Source of the DNA: Acanthochromis polyacanthus
Lineage: Eukaryota; Chordata; Actinopteri; Pomacentridae
Direction: 5' to 3'
NCBI RefSeq assembly: GCF_021347895.1
Contig: NC_067135.1
Location: 1,833,820-1,897,819, forward strand
Length of the DNA: 64,000 bases
Made by a program: the position numbers and the translations under genes. This document shows positions 13,461-32,902 of this stretch, piece after piece (position 1 is the stretch's first letter; each line of letters starts with the position of its first letter). The notes below the pieces were generated by a model. The model was given only the letters and a program-made list of their open reading frames with translations. It made no database searches and was not told where the DNA came from.

Positions 13461-15477
13461 TTGAGGAGATATTCTATCATAAAAACTAAAATATTGGTAG
13501 AACGTCTGATCCAGGTATGACAGAATTCTGGAGTTTTAAAATAGATTTTCTGAATACAACTAAGAAAAAAAATCTATTTTTTAAAATATTTTTGACTCAT
13601 TTAAACCTATAAACCTGTTTTTGAGGAGACGTCTTGGTGAATTATCAGCATAACTGTGTCAGATTGATGCTATTTCAGTGAAAATTTCACGGTTTTATCT
13701 TCAAAAGTTCAAATTTCAATGTGAAAAAAAAAACCTGCTAAAAGTGGATCAACAGGCCAAAATAAAAATAAAATACAAAAATTGGTAAGTATTTGATATA
13801 TGGAGCTAAAATATCACCCAAATCTTCATTCATGTCCATATGTTTTGCAATAAAAATCCAGTTAAATCAGAGAAATTATTATAAAATTTGATGATCTGAG
13901 ATGAATCAGCCATGAGAATGTTCTGGTGGAATAATAAAGATGCTGCACGTCTCTACTGAGTGAACAGTGAACGTAAGTTGTGTTTTTGTCGTGTTTTGTC
14001 GTGTTGTTGTGCAGGTCCGGTGTGGAGATAAACACCAGCTGCTGCCAGACAACCCAGAGAGGTTTGACCGAGTGGTGTGTGTGCTGGGGAGGGAGGCCAT
14101 CACTGCTGGAGACACTACTGGGAGGTACGTACTGGGAGATATTAAAGGGTTTAACTGTTTTCACCTGAATTTTGTTTTACTTATAGATTTATGTTTTGTA
14201 AATTATAGGTACTGAGTAAAATTACAGAAAAAGTATGAATTTCCATATTGAGTGTAATAAAACAGGGCAAAATGTGTTTAAATCTGGCAAAAATATAATT
14301 ATTTTACAGGTATTTGAAGTTATATTGATTCATATATATTATTATTATGTATATTTATTTTCATTTGACTTTTCACTGCTTTTTATTCCTCTTGTACACA
14401 TGATAGCTACAACTGTCAGCATTTTTAATCTGTACTGAACTGTTATTTTAGCACCAAAATGACATATGAGTAAACCTAATTGGCAATAAATAATTCTGAC
14501 TGAAATATCTGATAAATAATCTGCAAAAGTAGAATAGAATTAAGCAAAAGTAAAAAGAAAGAAGTCAACTGATGCTGAATTAGTGAAGTAAGACTGCACA
14601 TTCTGTTGATTTTATTTAAACTATGAGATGATATGATGATGTCATTTTAACAGAAGGAGTTTGTTTCTCATCTTAAATGACAGTTTTCTTATTTTCTGTG
14701 TCCGTTTTGTCATTTTAACTTAATCTCAGTCTCTTTTCATTCTAAGGTCATTGTTTTTCCATCATATGTTAACGTATAAATACTGAGCAGGTGGAGGTTG
14801 GTGGGAAGACAGACTGGGATCTGGGCGTGGCCAAACTGTCCATCAACAGGAAGGGGAAGATCGAATACACTCCCAGTAACGGATACTGGTTCCTCAGTCT
14901 GAGAGACAAGTGAGTTCAGCTTCAACTGGAATTATTACAACAATCTGATGTGAGCTCTGTTCATCCACATGGAGGGAAGAGATGCAGAAAGTATTCATTC
15001 TTACTAACCATCATCAAAACAGACAAGCAGCGATGTTAGAACTGGAGTTTTTCTCATTAACGTCTTTGTTTTTGTGCTTCCTTCAGGAATAAATACGCTT
15101 TCCGTACTGAACCGTCCACAGACGTCAACCTGAACCACCGGCCTCACAAGATCGGGATATTTGTGGACTTTGAGAAAGGACAGGTGCAGTATGGGAAATG
15201 TATTTTACATCATATGGCCTCTGCAGAAGACATAAACACAGTGTAAAAAATAAAAAGAATAATAGAAAGCTTGGTACATGTGAGGAAAAACATTATTTAC
15301 ATCTTCTCACCTTTTCCTCTTCAGGTGTCTTTCTACAACGTGGACGCTAGAATCCACATCTACACCTTCAACGTGACGTTCTCTGAGAGCGTCTTCCCGT
15401 TCTTCAGCCCCTGCACCAACAAATCAGGGAAGAACGACATTCCGCTCATCATCACACCAGTCAACATCCAGGAATGA

Positions 15478-17559
15478 TTTTACACTTTATGGTTCTTCTG
15501 CTGCTGCTTTATGACCTGCTCATGTTTTATATTAATATAAATATTCATCTGCGGCTCCTTAAAGTCTCTGTTGACTGTGAACAGTTTATACTTTAAAGCT
15601 AAACAACAAACGTGATCATTTATTAAAGCTAAACTTGCTTCCTTCGTTATTCAAACAGCTTTTTATCTCAGGATGAGGATTCATGGTTTGATCTTTGCTG
15701 TCTTGTTGACAACCTGACGAAAAGATTGATTCCACATTCTTATATGTAAAGAAGTGAAGCTATATGCTAGCTAGCTCAGCATAAAGTCTTGACATTAGCA
15801 TGTAACATTAAAAATGTAAAACAAAGGGTACTAATCTATCAGCTGGGGGCTAAAAACATGCTGTAAAATAACAGAAAATAACTATGTCTGATGAAAATAA
15901 AATCGTTTTCCGTCCTCAGATGATAAATTTGGTTTTTTAATGTTTACTTGTGTATAAACTGTAGATAGATCTATACATAACTAGAGAAATGACATATATA
16001 AAAACAGTATTTTGACAAATTATTGATATAATACACCAATAAAAGCACATTTATTCAACATTTTAGTTGAAAAATCTTCTGTAATTAGATAAGAAATCTC
16101 TCATTTAACAAATAAATCTGTGCAAAATTACAGAACTATAGAAGGAAAATCAGTGAAATAACAAATTTGAATGTATTTAACAGTCTGCTTTATGTAAAAT
16201 AAAATATGTTTTCTTAAAATGTTATTCAGTTATTTTTTTAATGTTATTTTGCATTAGACTTAGATTCACAGTCTATTTTTGTAATTTTATGGATATTGTA
16301 ATCATCATGTCTTTCAAAAATACTGTGTAATTAAAAATAATTCAAATGCTGCAAATGTGTTTTGTGTGTTTTTAACTGTTTGCAGCGCAGCAGCTGCACT
16401 TTAAAGTCCACTAAAGTTCTGCTGCAGTTCCACAGTTTGACCACCAGGAGGAGCAACTGATGAAAGAAAGAGAAGAAAGACATGAAGAAAAAAGATGAAA
16501 CGGTGAAAGAGAGAAAAGAATGAGGATTAGAAGAAAGAGAAGTAGAAAGAAAGAGATGATGAAAAAGAAAGTAGAAGAAAAGAAGGAAGAAAAGAAAAGG
16601 AAGACGTAAAAAAGAAAGAGAGAAAGAGAAGAAAAAGAAGAGAGAAGATGAAGAGAAGAAGGTGAATGAACAGAAACTTTCTCACCATGAATCCATTTAA
16701 ACTGTAACTATAATAACTTCAGAACATTTACTCAAAAAATCTCACTTTTTAAGGTATTTCTGGACTCACTTTTAAACTCCTTTGGCCTTCCTGTGCAAAC
16801 ATTAAAACTGTGAACAACAAGTCAGTGGTGGAGTCACAGTGCTCTGAAATGATAACTAAACGATCCTGAGGATAAAAATAAGAAGAACCTACAGATGAAT
16901 TAACAAACAGGTTGAGTCTGTTTCCTGTCCGTCTTCTTTAATCTTTACTTCGTCTCTCCTCCCTGAACTCAAACAGGTTTTACCGTCCATCGAATCGATG
17001 AAGCACACGTCCTGCTGCAGAGCAAACATCCTGAAACATCCCAGTCTGTATTCAGATCACCTCCTGACACGAACCAGGATACAGGGACATAAAAAAATGT
17101 TTATTCAGATCCTCATCTGACCTTTATTTATGTTTTCTATTTGTAGTTCAGTTCAACGCTGTGCTGCAGGAGTCACACTGAAGGCATGAACCCAGGAAGA
17201 ATCTGGAGGCTCCAGTTTGACCACATGAAGAGTTTCAGATTGTTGGAGTGTTTGAGCCACTTTATAAAGTCTGATCCTGAAGATCCAGAGTCATGTCTGA
17301 GGGTTTATCAGCCTTTATGAGACACTTCAGCTTCCTGTTTCCCAAATAGATTTAGAAATTCATGATTTTGTTTCAACAAAGTTCATTATGTAAACAGAAA
17401 AGAGAAAATTAATTAAAAGGAGATGTAAAAGAACATGTTTGGATGGTATATAAAGAAGGACAAACCCTCTATGATGCATTTCTTTTAGGTTTCTGTGGCA
17501 TTCAAGTTATGCAAAACGTTTAGCCTCTCTGTCATTTAATCTGGTGAGTTAAATAGAAA
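15478..17559. other. Spacer between TRIM and Tc1; purine-rich block
   Basis: No gene is recognised. Bases 16447-16665 are almost pure GA/AAG purines, which could form triplex or H-DNA structures. Bases from 16339 onward are duplicated from 48303. Confidence 0.7.
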
Positions 17560-17561
17560 TA

Positions 17562-19196
<1,635 letters not shown>

Positions 19197-19198
19197 TA

Positions 19199-21158
19199 AA
19201 TCCCCTGAAGGTGAAATCAGTCAGAGACTGGAACAGTTCACCATTTCAGGCTGTAAATGTGTTTATTTCTGCTGTAAAGTTGGACATTTTAACATGGAGC
19301 TCAATGGAGACCGACTGACTTTTACAGCCGCCCCGGTGGACACCTGAGGAACTGCAGGTTTTTGGATTTAACTTTCAGGGTCGAGTTCAGGGTGTCAAAC
19401 ATGCGGCCCACGGGCCAAAACTGGCCCATCAGAGAGCTGAATATATATAAAATATTTTATATACAATAAGACAAAAACATTTCTTCTTGAGTACAAGCTT
19501 AGGGTACTTGTGAGATACTTGAGTATTTTGTTTTTATGTTACTTCAAACAGAAATATATTCCATCCATCATCCACTCATTCATTCATTCATTCATTCATC
19601 CACTCATCCATCCATCCATCCATCCATTAAAAACAGAAGACCAAGACTTTGAACGAACAACTTCATTGAAAATTATTCAAACAACAAAAACAACTTTTAA
19701 ATTAAACCAGCGAAATTAAAAATCCCATAAAGAGGCAATCGAACAAAAAAAGGCACTTCGGAGAAAAAAGAAGATCAGATGGTAGAAATGAAAGCAGGAC
19801 ATTAAAATCCATCAATAAATAGAAGAAATACAGCTGATTATTGCTGCTCATTCAGCTGTGAACTCCATATAGAGGCCTGTTTATCACTGCAGCTGAAATA
19901 CAGAAAGAGCAGTGACTACTAGAGGCCTGGATGGTTAGCTTAGCTTAGCATAAAGACTGGAAACAAATGGAAACAGTTAGCTGAGAAGAAACCAGATTTG
20001 ATTTGGGAAAGTTTTAGTTTAATATTCTCGATTTTAAATGTGTGATGAACACATGAGATACTGTCAATGGGACTGTAATAAGACGTGAATTTATAAAGTA
20101 AAAAACAAACATCTCTAAAGCTGTGACTGATTCGAGATGAACTAATAAAGTTATAATTAAATATTATTTCAATGAGTAAACAAAGACCATCTGGAAGCAG
20201 TTTCTGAGCTCAGGAGCAGCAAAATGCATCAAAAATAAGTAAAAAAACAACATTGATGCTTCGTTTCACAGGCTTTTTGAAGACTTCATGCTAAGCTAAG
20301 CTAAGCTAAGCTAAGGTAAGCTAAGCGGCTGTAGCTTCACCAAGTGTCTGGAAACTCAAACATTCATAAAAATCAGGGGAGCAACTAAGAAACATATGAA
20401 TTTTATTAGAATACAGATTGTTTTCCTGATATAAACCACAATTATTCTACAGAATTCCATCAGTACTTTTCCTGGTTCCTTACAGAGAACCTGGTTTCTG
20501 CCTAAAATTGTCCTTTTCAATATATTTTAGTTAAAACATTCCAATATGTACATTTTCTGAAGACTCCTCTTCACTTGAGTCATTTCAGAGACTTTTTGAT
20601 ATTTTGGACACATTTTTTTTTTAGTAATTTTAGACAAGAAATGAATGATTTCTTCAGAAGTTTGTCATGTTTGACACATTTTGAGTAATTTGGGACAAAT
20701 CTGGACACAGGTTTAGTCAGCTTGGACAGGTTTTCTTGAGCCACTTTGGAGAAGTTTGTCTTTTTAGGCAGTGCATTCTGGGTAAACTTTCAGGGCTCAT
20801 ATCAGTACATGTGATAGGTGGTTGGTCAGAGCACAGAACCAGTTTGATCAGACAATTAAGTTGAATTTGGTGTTCTGTTTTTGTGGAAAACATACAGCAA
20901 ACTGCTGAGCTTCAGCTTTCTGCTTATCTAAGTCTGCTTTTGGTGGTTTGGATCTACATTTAGAGTCACTTTGCTCTTTAATAAACCAGTTTTTATCCTC
21001 TGATTTGGTTGGAATCTGCATATTTTGACCTAAACACCTTCTGTTGAGGTTAATCAGTGAAAACAGTCCAAATATTCTGACCCCAGATCAGTAAATGACC
21101 AAACTTGATCAAACTAATCTGTGTTGTTTCGCTGCTGCCACTCACTCCTCAGCTGCGT
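19199..21158. other. Spacer 3' of cmas copy 1 with short repeats
   Basis: No gene is recognised. It contains ATTC/ATCC tetranucleotide repeats at about 19560-19630, a GCTAA pentanucleotide run at about 20289-20326, and a TTTTGGACA-type degenerate repeat at 20590-20760. All of it is duplicated at about 49530-51490. Confidence 0.75.
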
Positions 21159-26790
<5,632 letters not shown>

Positions 26791-27787
26791 ATGTTGAAAG
26801 CTCAAGACAAGAAAGAAGAAACTAAACGCAAGTTAAGAGTTTCAGCAGTATCAGCGATGATGGAAGAGCATGATTACACAGATGTAAACAGCTCTGAGGC
26901 TTTGGAGGTCGATCCAGGGTTCGCCCCCCAGCCCGATTCACCCAGCAGCAGCCCGGCGCCCAAGAAAACCTGCGGTGGGAATCGTGAGCCTGAGCCATCT
27001 TTACTGTCCATACTGAACGACAGGGCAGAAGAAGTTAAGTGTATGATAAATCTGAACTCTGACGACATCAAAGAAATTAAGAAAGCCATTGAGCATCTGC
27101 ATGAGGAGGTTGGTGACATCAAAAAAGAGAACATGGAGCTTAAAACGAAATGTGCAAAGTTGGAGTCTGACATGGAGAATCTACAAAAGCGCATTGCAGA
27201 CGCAGAACGCTACAAGCGCAGGTGGTGCCTTCGCCTCTATGGGTTGCCCGAGCACGGCGAAGAAAATGAAGGAGAAGGTAACGGCAGTTTGCCAAAAAGT
27301 GGCTTCTGCGCCGGAACCAAAAGTTGCAGAGCGAATTGATGTAGTCCATCGGCTTGGAAGGAAACGTGATGACAACAAGCCCAGAGCGGTCATCATCCTG
27401 TTTGCTTACCACACACTGAGAGATGAGATATGGAGAAATGCAAAAAACAACGCATATCTACGTGACAACAAGCTGCGTTTTGGAGAAGACCTCACGAAAG
27501 AAGATAAGGATGTCAGAGCTGCGTTGTGGCCCATTATTGAGAAAGCCCGGAGCGTTGGAAAAAAAGCATACTTCGTGGGACGTAAAGGTCAGGGCCGAGA
27601 TTACCCATCTAACACCTGTGCACCTCCCGCATACAAACAAAATGGCGACCGCAACAGACCGAGGTTTCTCTCGTGCGCTTTCCTCTGTTTTGCACGGGCT
27701 GAATTAGTTTGGACTACTTCTTCTTCTTCTTCTTTTAATTCCGGCAGGCTGTACGATAGAATGCGTAATGCTGCCCTCCACTGTTGA
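26791..27787 (+). pseudogene. L1-type LINE ORF1 protein, frameshifted
   Basis: Frame 1 (26791 to about 27268) encodes an acidic N-terminus and then a heptad-rich coiled coil (LNDRAEEVKCMINLNSDDI onward) with the start of an RRM-like domain (CLRLYGLPE). A one-base shift near 27268 moves the sequence into frame 2, which continues with VAERIDVVHRLGRK and the C-terminal domain to about 27600. This order (coiled coil, RRM, CTD) is that of L1 ORF1p, a nucleic-acid chaperone of the retrotransposition particle. No ORF2 follows. It lies immediately upstream of cmas copy 1. Confidence 0.75.
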
Positions 27788-28365
27788 AAGGGAGAGCTTA
27801 GATTTTCCTCAGGACCCCTGTACGGCGAAGGAAGCTGTTAAAACTACAAAACATCATGGCGGAAAGGCAATTGTTAGGTCGCTTAGTGATTGCTTCACAC
27901 ATGTGTTACGCTGATTGGCTCTCTCCAATTCAAGCTGTGATCGGTAGTCCCGCCTCTGGGCTGGATTTGGTTCAATGGAGCAGTTCCAGACTGACTTTAT
28001 GTGTATTTGTAATACACAATATAAAGGCTGTCTGGTCCCCAGGCAAATGCAGCACACCTGCATTTGCCTGGGGTGTGGAACTACAATTTACATAAAGTGA
28101 CAAGTTATCATCCATGCTGTGAAAATCCCAGCCTTGGATACGTTTCTTCTTGGTCAGGACAACCTTTTCAGAAAGATATTCTTCAAAGAGTCAAAGTTCT
28201 CGTAGTTTCACAAAATAAAATATACTTCAGTCCTTCCAGTTCAGAACTCGTGTGAAATTAACATTTTCTTTTTCCTCTTGTTTTCCTTTTTCTGGAGTCA
28301 CCTTGAGCATTCTTCTTTTTGTTTCGTTTAAAAAGCCTCGACTGTTTCTTTGGTTCGGGCATAGC
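27788..28365. other. Unassigned spacer with a perfect hairpin
   Basis: No gene is recognised. A perfect 16-bp inverted repeat with a 5-base loop lies at 28037-28052 and 28058-28073 (CCCCAGGCAAATGCAG and its complement). Confidence 0.6.
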
Positions 28366-28690
28366 GGGGCGGCTGTGGATCAGGTGGTAGAGCGGGTCGT
28401 CCAATGATTGAAGGATCGGCGGTTCGATTCCCGCTCTCGCCTAGTCGTGTGCTGTTGTGTCTTTGGGCAAGACACTTAATCCTCCTTTCCTCCAGTGCTC
28501 TTCACTGGTGTGTGAATGTTGGTGGTGGTCGGAGGGGCCGTAGGCGTGGATTGGCAGCCACGCTTCTGTCCGCCCCAGAGTGAGAATGTGTGAGCGTATG
28601 GTTGAATGGAAGCAATTGTTGTATAAGCGCTTTGAGTACTCTGATGAGTAGTAAAGTGCTATATAAGAGCAAGTCCATTCATTCATTCAT
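28366..28690 (+). mobile_element. tRNA-derived SINE
   Basis: The head is tRNA-like, with an A-box-like segment at about 28376-28387 and a good B box, GGTTCGATTCC, at 28431-28441, the parts of an internal pol III promoter. The body contains GTGTCTTTGGGCAAGACACT and AAGCGCTTTGAGT, and the tail reads GTGCTATATAAGAGCAAGTC followed by CATT repeats. This layout is common in teleost SINEs. It is a non-coding retroposon dependent on a partner LINE. Confidence 0.85.
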
Positions 28691-28814
28691 ACACCTTCGT
28701 GAGGTTAAAAAAAACGTGCAGATGCTAAATTTGCGCCTGTGTCAAGTGGAAGCTCCGACCAGAGGCGTGCAGGGGCAAAATTTCGGCCCGGAAGAATTAG
28801 TACTATAGCATGAA

Positions 28815-29480
28815 AGTAAATTTGTTTCTTTATTCTTCAATCAAAAAAGTTGCTCCAATCGCAAAACATGTTTTCAATCAGAAAAAACTTGACTTCAATA
28901 AAAAAAACATTTTCAATCAAAGAAAAAACTTGTTCAAACGCAAAAAAAAAAAAATATTTGAGACCCAAATAATTGCATATAAACACGTTTTTTCTTTGAT
29001 AGAATTTTTTTTGTTGTTGTTGAAAATACATTTTTTGATTGAAGTCATATTTTTGGATTTGAGCCATATTATGGGTAGGACATTTGTTTCTTTGTTACTC
29101 AATGAAAACGAAAGCAGCCCAACCTCAAAAAATGTTTTCAATAAAAAAAAAGGTCACTTCAATAATAATAATAAAAATTCAATCAAAGAAAAAAAACGTT
29201 TTCCCAATAGAAAAAATATTTGAGACTAAAAAACAAATGCATTCGAACACGTTTTTTCTTTGATTGAAATTTTTTCATTGTTGAATTCAGTTTTTGACTG
29301 AAAATATATTTTCTGATTGAAGTCATATGTTTGGATTTGAGCCATAAAATGAGTAGGACGTTTGTTTCTTTATTACTCAATCACAAAAGATATAACTTCA
29401 ATCAAAAAAAAAAAAATTTTCAATCAAAGAAAAAAAAGTGTTCGGAGTGTTTCGACTTTGTTTTGGCATTCAAACACCTT
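28815..29480. repeat. About 270-bp AT-rich tandem repeat, 2.5 units
   Basis: TTTGTTTCTTT..TACTCAATCA recurs at about 28821, 29083 and 29361. Each unit also holds AAAAATATTTGAGAC and TTGGATTTGAGCCATA. Within units, TTTCAATCAAAGAAAAAA and its complement give strong hairpin potential. No coding potential. Confidence 0.75.
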
Positions 29481-30330
29481 TTTTTCCTATCGAAGTGAAA
29501 AAAGTTTGGAAGCCTGTTTTTGCGATTGAATCATTTTGACACAAACATCCCACAGTGGGCGGATGCTTCTCCATTGGTCGGGCATGTTTGAGTGACAGGT
29601 GTCCACACCAATGACGAATCTCTCTCCAGAAGAAGCTAGAAGCTAGCTACTTGCGTGCGGGGAAGTCAGTCTTTTCTATAGTCGTATGTTTGTGCAGCTG
29701 ACGCTGCATCTGTGGTTGCAGGCGCAGGCCACTACTTATTCCACCACCAGCTGCAGCTGCATTGTAGTATCCATGATAATGAATTTACTGTGAGTACAAT
29801 GACCTCAGCACACTCCCACACCTTGGAGCGGAATGGAGCCGGGCTGAGGACGGTAAACCGGTTCAGCAGGTATTCAGTTTTAGAATATAATATTGTACTG
29901 GCAACACAGCATATCTTTGTGATGGCTTAAATCAAAGTTTACAAATTGTATAGTTGTAGTGTTAAGTACGTCTGACATTTTACATCTGCTTCAGTTCAGG
30001 TTTAAATGAAAATAACTTAGTATCATTCATGAATATCTGTCACAATCAAACTAAGATAAAATGAAAACAATTAACATCATTACTTCACACAGAAAGTACG
30101 AATATAGCAACTTGAAACACGTTTTCTACCAAATTTATACCCTTTAAATGCATATCGCACGGTAACATCACAAATGTGTCTCCGTTTGCATGAAAACAAG
30201 AATGAGCATAACATTCACACACAATTAAACTTATCTGCTCTCAAAGTTCCTGAAGACACCAGCAGTTTACTTTCTACGTTTCTCAAAACACACAGCAAAC
30301 ATATATGCTTCACCAGGTGTATTACATTCA
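29481..30330. other. Spacer with a 63-bp island shared with 61004
   Basis: Bases 29811-29873 (CTCCCACACCTTGGAGCGG onward) match 61004-61066 upstream of the second ovol1 copy and end in CAGGTAT, a possible splice donor. It could be an upstream non-coding ovol1 exon or a dispersed repeat. The rest shows nothing recognisable. Confidence 0.4.
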
Positions 30331-30426
30331 CTTACCTTACCTGTAAAGATGGATAATAAAGGAAAAACACAGACACGCTGTTACTTCAGTCACATCCAGT
30401 GTTGTAATGGACGAACGGAAGCAGCG
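30331..30426 (-). mobile_element. Remnant of a Gypsy-type LTR
   Basis: From GATAATAAAGGAAAAACACAG to GAACGGAAGCAGCG this matches the right-hand LTR (about 44960-45030) in the same orientation; the first 20 bases are diverged. It is cut off by the inverted-repeat element that starts at about 30434. It is probably the 3' LTR remnant of the minus-strand retrotransposon. Confidence 0.6.
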
Positions 30427-31361
30427 AGACGGGTCTGTCTGCAGGCTGCAAGAGAGAGGCGTGTCGCAAAGTAGGCGTGTCGCAAAGTAGGCGTGTCGCA
30501 AAGCTTCGCATCACTTTGCGACACGCCTACTTCACGACACACCTCTCACCGGCAGTCACGGAGAAACACGCGAGATATGAGATTTGAATCTTCAACCATG
30601 GTGGGTCGTGTCCACACCGTAAGTTTTAGCATATTTCATGTAATAAATGTGAATGACTTGCTGCATGTTGTTGTTTCATAGCTATGGTGATAGGCGATAT
30701 TATAGTATGTAATATTATTTCATTGAAGAAACAGGAGTACACCAGCCTGTTGCTGTGTAAACGTCACAAAAAGAATGACTGAACGCTGCAATGTGTGTTG
30801 TAATAGGGTGACCAAACGTCCTCTTTTGTCTGGATATGTGTACCGAGGGTGTTTTATAAATTCGTGTAAATTCTCCACTGTGCTCAGTCCGTATGTTTCG
30901 GTGTTTGATATATGTTTTTTACATTATTTCATATTACGTATTTATGTATTTGTCAAGTAAGACTTGAAAAGAGAGCTATTATTTTGTTTTAATTGATATG
31001 CTAATACAGAAGAGGCATTATGTAACCGTATTTTCTTTAAATAACAGTGATCTTGCAAAGCAGCTGGTTCCAGGTCCTTGGATTGAAAAAACAGGCAAAG
31101 ACATCGAGGTAACAGTCTTCAAGATTGCATTACTTCATCAGAACATACAACTGCATTTATCAAGTGTCCTCTGTTGCTGTGTCCCAAAAAGAGGGTGGCC
31201 TGCAGTGAATATTGTAACTATTTTGCTCAAAACTTTTTTAGTATTAATATACATCCCCATATAAACTGACTTGGCCCATCAAAGCAATATCATGATACCA
31301 TGCTTTTTAAAACAAATTGTATTAGATACATTTTGATATTTGTTCTACTATCGTGGTGCAG

Positions 31362-31746
31362 GAGCTTCTGAGACAGACACATGCAAATGACTGTGGCATT
31401 TTTATGATGATGGTAAGCTTTCAAACATGGAACTTTCAAATTAGCTGGACATGTTTTCAGTACCTGAACCTGTTTAATGTTTCTGACACAGTACGCCTGG
31501 TACCTCATTCTTAGTGATCCATTTGACTTCACTGTTGTAAGTTGAACCGATAATTTGATCGTTACAGTTCCTGTAAGTTTGACAAACTAGTGTGGATATT
31601 TAAAGTAGCAGCAACATACATGTACATGAAGTTAATCATTGTGGATTTGTGGAATGTGCTCTTCCTATAAGGACGACACGCCAGTTCTGTGGAGATGGTG
31701 GTGTTCTGTTATTATGGAAAACCTAATCCTGGAAGGGTATGATTGA
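31362..31746 (+). pseudogene. Ulp1/C48 cysteine protease C-terminal fragment
   Basis: Three exon-like blocks with proper AG/GT borders: 31362-31412 (THANDCGIFMMM), 31492-31536 (YAWYLILSDPFDF) and 31672-31746 (DDTPVLWRWWCSVIMENLI, then stop). The D-C-G triad followed by hydrophobics is the catalytic cysteine neighbourhood of SUMO-protease-like Ulp1 domains. The upstream catalytic His and Asp were not found with confidence; 31049-31112 may be another exon. It is likely part of the transposon's own gene, not a host SENP. Confidence 0.55.
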
Positions 31747-31957
31747 TTTAACCTTTGTTTGTCAGGCCAGCAGCAGCTGGGCCTAATTGAGCGTGATTCT
31801 GTGGTTTTGTTTTGTATGCTTTTCTTCCTCTCTCTCTCTAGGTGTGGCTCAGCAGGCAAGGAGTGGCAACAGGTGTTCTTTATTCAATCATGATCGCTGG
31901 GTGGGGAAGCAGCTGAGAGCAGTTCATCAGATCATCACCATCTCCTTCATAAGCAGA

Positions 31958-32902
31958 CATGGCCGTAGCCAGGTATGAGGTCAGCGAGGTCCGGACCTCA
32001 CCTATTTTTTTCCGAGGGTTTTTTTTTCCGCCAAATATGCCCAACTGAATAAAACATAAACTCATAAAAACTTGAAACCTCTCTGTGAAACGTGCTTGTA
32101 AATTATAAATTGTGGTAAACATCCATGGGCTTTGTGTTCTGTTTGTGCCTGTGTGCGTGTTGCGGTGAAAAGCTGTTTGATCAGCTGATGCACGTACCCG
32201 CAAATGCGCCCTATGACGCGGTTGGCAGCGGGCCAAACCCCGTTCAAAAACTAGTGTTTTTATTATTAGCACTTTGTAGACTACATCCCCGCCCATCTAC
32301 ACCAAGGTGATCACAATATATTTTTTAGATAATTCGGCACTAGTTCGGCCTGTCAGATCATCTGATCAAAGAGTTTAATTACTTTTATCCACAGCGGAGA
32401 GCGCGTCCGGCGCTTTTTTTTTTTGATGAGCGCCTGGCTCATCAGACAACATACAATGTATGTTGAAGATATTTCTAACCTTGCCAGTGACGACTTGTGC
32501 CTGTGAGAGGTCATTCTCAGCCATGCGAAGACTTAAAACATGGCTTAGCTCTACCATGTCCAACGACAGACTGACAGGCCTGGCGATGATGCATGTGCAT
32601 CAGAAAGTGGAGGTGAACCGGGAGAATATCCTTCAACGGTGGGATGCCTCTGGTCACAGGAGGATTCGGCTAGCCTTTGATGTAAAAAGTTGATTTGTTT
32701 TTTTGAAAAAAATACACATTTTTGTTTGGAAAATGCTGATTTCACATCATTAAAAGATATTTAAACAACATCTTGTGTGACTTGTAGCCTAAAAAAAATA
32801 TATAAAAATAAATATTTTTAAAAAACATTGAAAAATTTTCGGCGCACGCTTTGCGCGCGCATCATGGACCTCACCTATTCCAAAATCCTGGCTACGGCCC
32901 TG
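31958..32902. mobile_element. hAT element with a transposase remnant
   Basis: Ends CATGGCCGTAGCCAGG and CCTGGCTACGGCCCTG are inverted, with one mismatch. The 8-bp target duplication TAAGCAGA is at 31950-31957 and 32903-32910. At 945 bp it is an internally deleted copy. Confidence 0.93.
32460..32693 (+). pseudogene. hAT transposase C-terminal dimerisation segment
   Basis: The frame reads LPVTTCACERSFSAMRRLKT then DRLTGLAMMHVH, the conserved C-terminal hAT dimerisation region (ERSFS motif) of ZMYM/TTF-type transposases. The DDE core and N-terminus are missing, so this is a relic inside the deleted element. Confidence 0.85.

Larger units (their letters stand above)
1985..15477 (+). pseudogene. 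TRIM E3 ligase-like locus (RING, B-box, coiled coil, B30.2), probably decayed
   Basis: By eye, exons lie at 1985-2128, 2272-2540, 5857-6061, 9000-9102, 9865-9960, 10977-11210, 11298-11447, 12168-12214, 12329-12354, 12450-12513, 14014-14124, 14791-14909, 15087-15183 and 15325-15477. Exons 1-2 encode a C3HC4 RING (C16, C19, C31, H33, C36, C39, C52, C55). Exons 3-4 make a B-box2 (CEVHH then CRTDQMCICPEC). Exons 5-7, including the 234-nt exon usual in TRIMs, are coiled coil. Exons 11-14 are PRY-SPRY (LPDNPERFD, then WDLGVA, then IGIFVDFEKGQVSFYN). Family members are ubiquitin ligases, often antiviral in fish; bloodthirsty/nf7-like is my best guess. Apparent lesions: frame breaks after the RING around 2361-2470, an in-frame TAA at 9099-9101, a poor donor at about 12513, and a frame break near 14105. 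It may be a pseudogene or contain assembly indels. The 3' end is duplicated at 48012. Confidence 0.7.

Noticed and set aside
28366..28445. Possible functional tRNA gene
   Set aside because: Only the A and B boxes of a SINE head; no intact cloverleaf, and the SINE body and CATT tail follow.
30775..30960. Cys-containing small frame (MTERCNVCCNR...) as a zinc-finger transposase
   Set aside because: Cysteine spacing fits no zinc-binding domain and the frame lacks further support.
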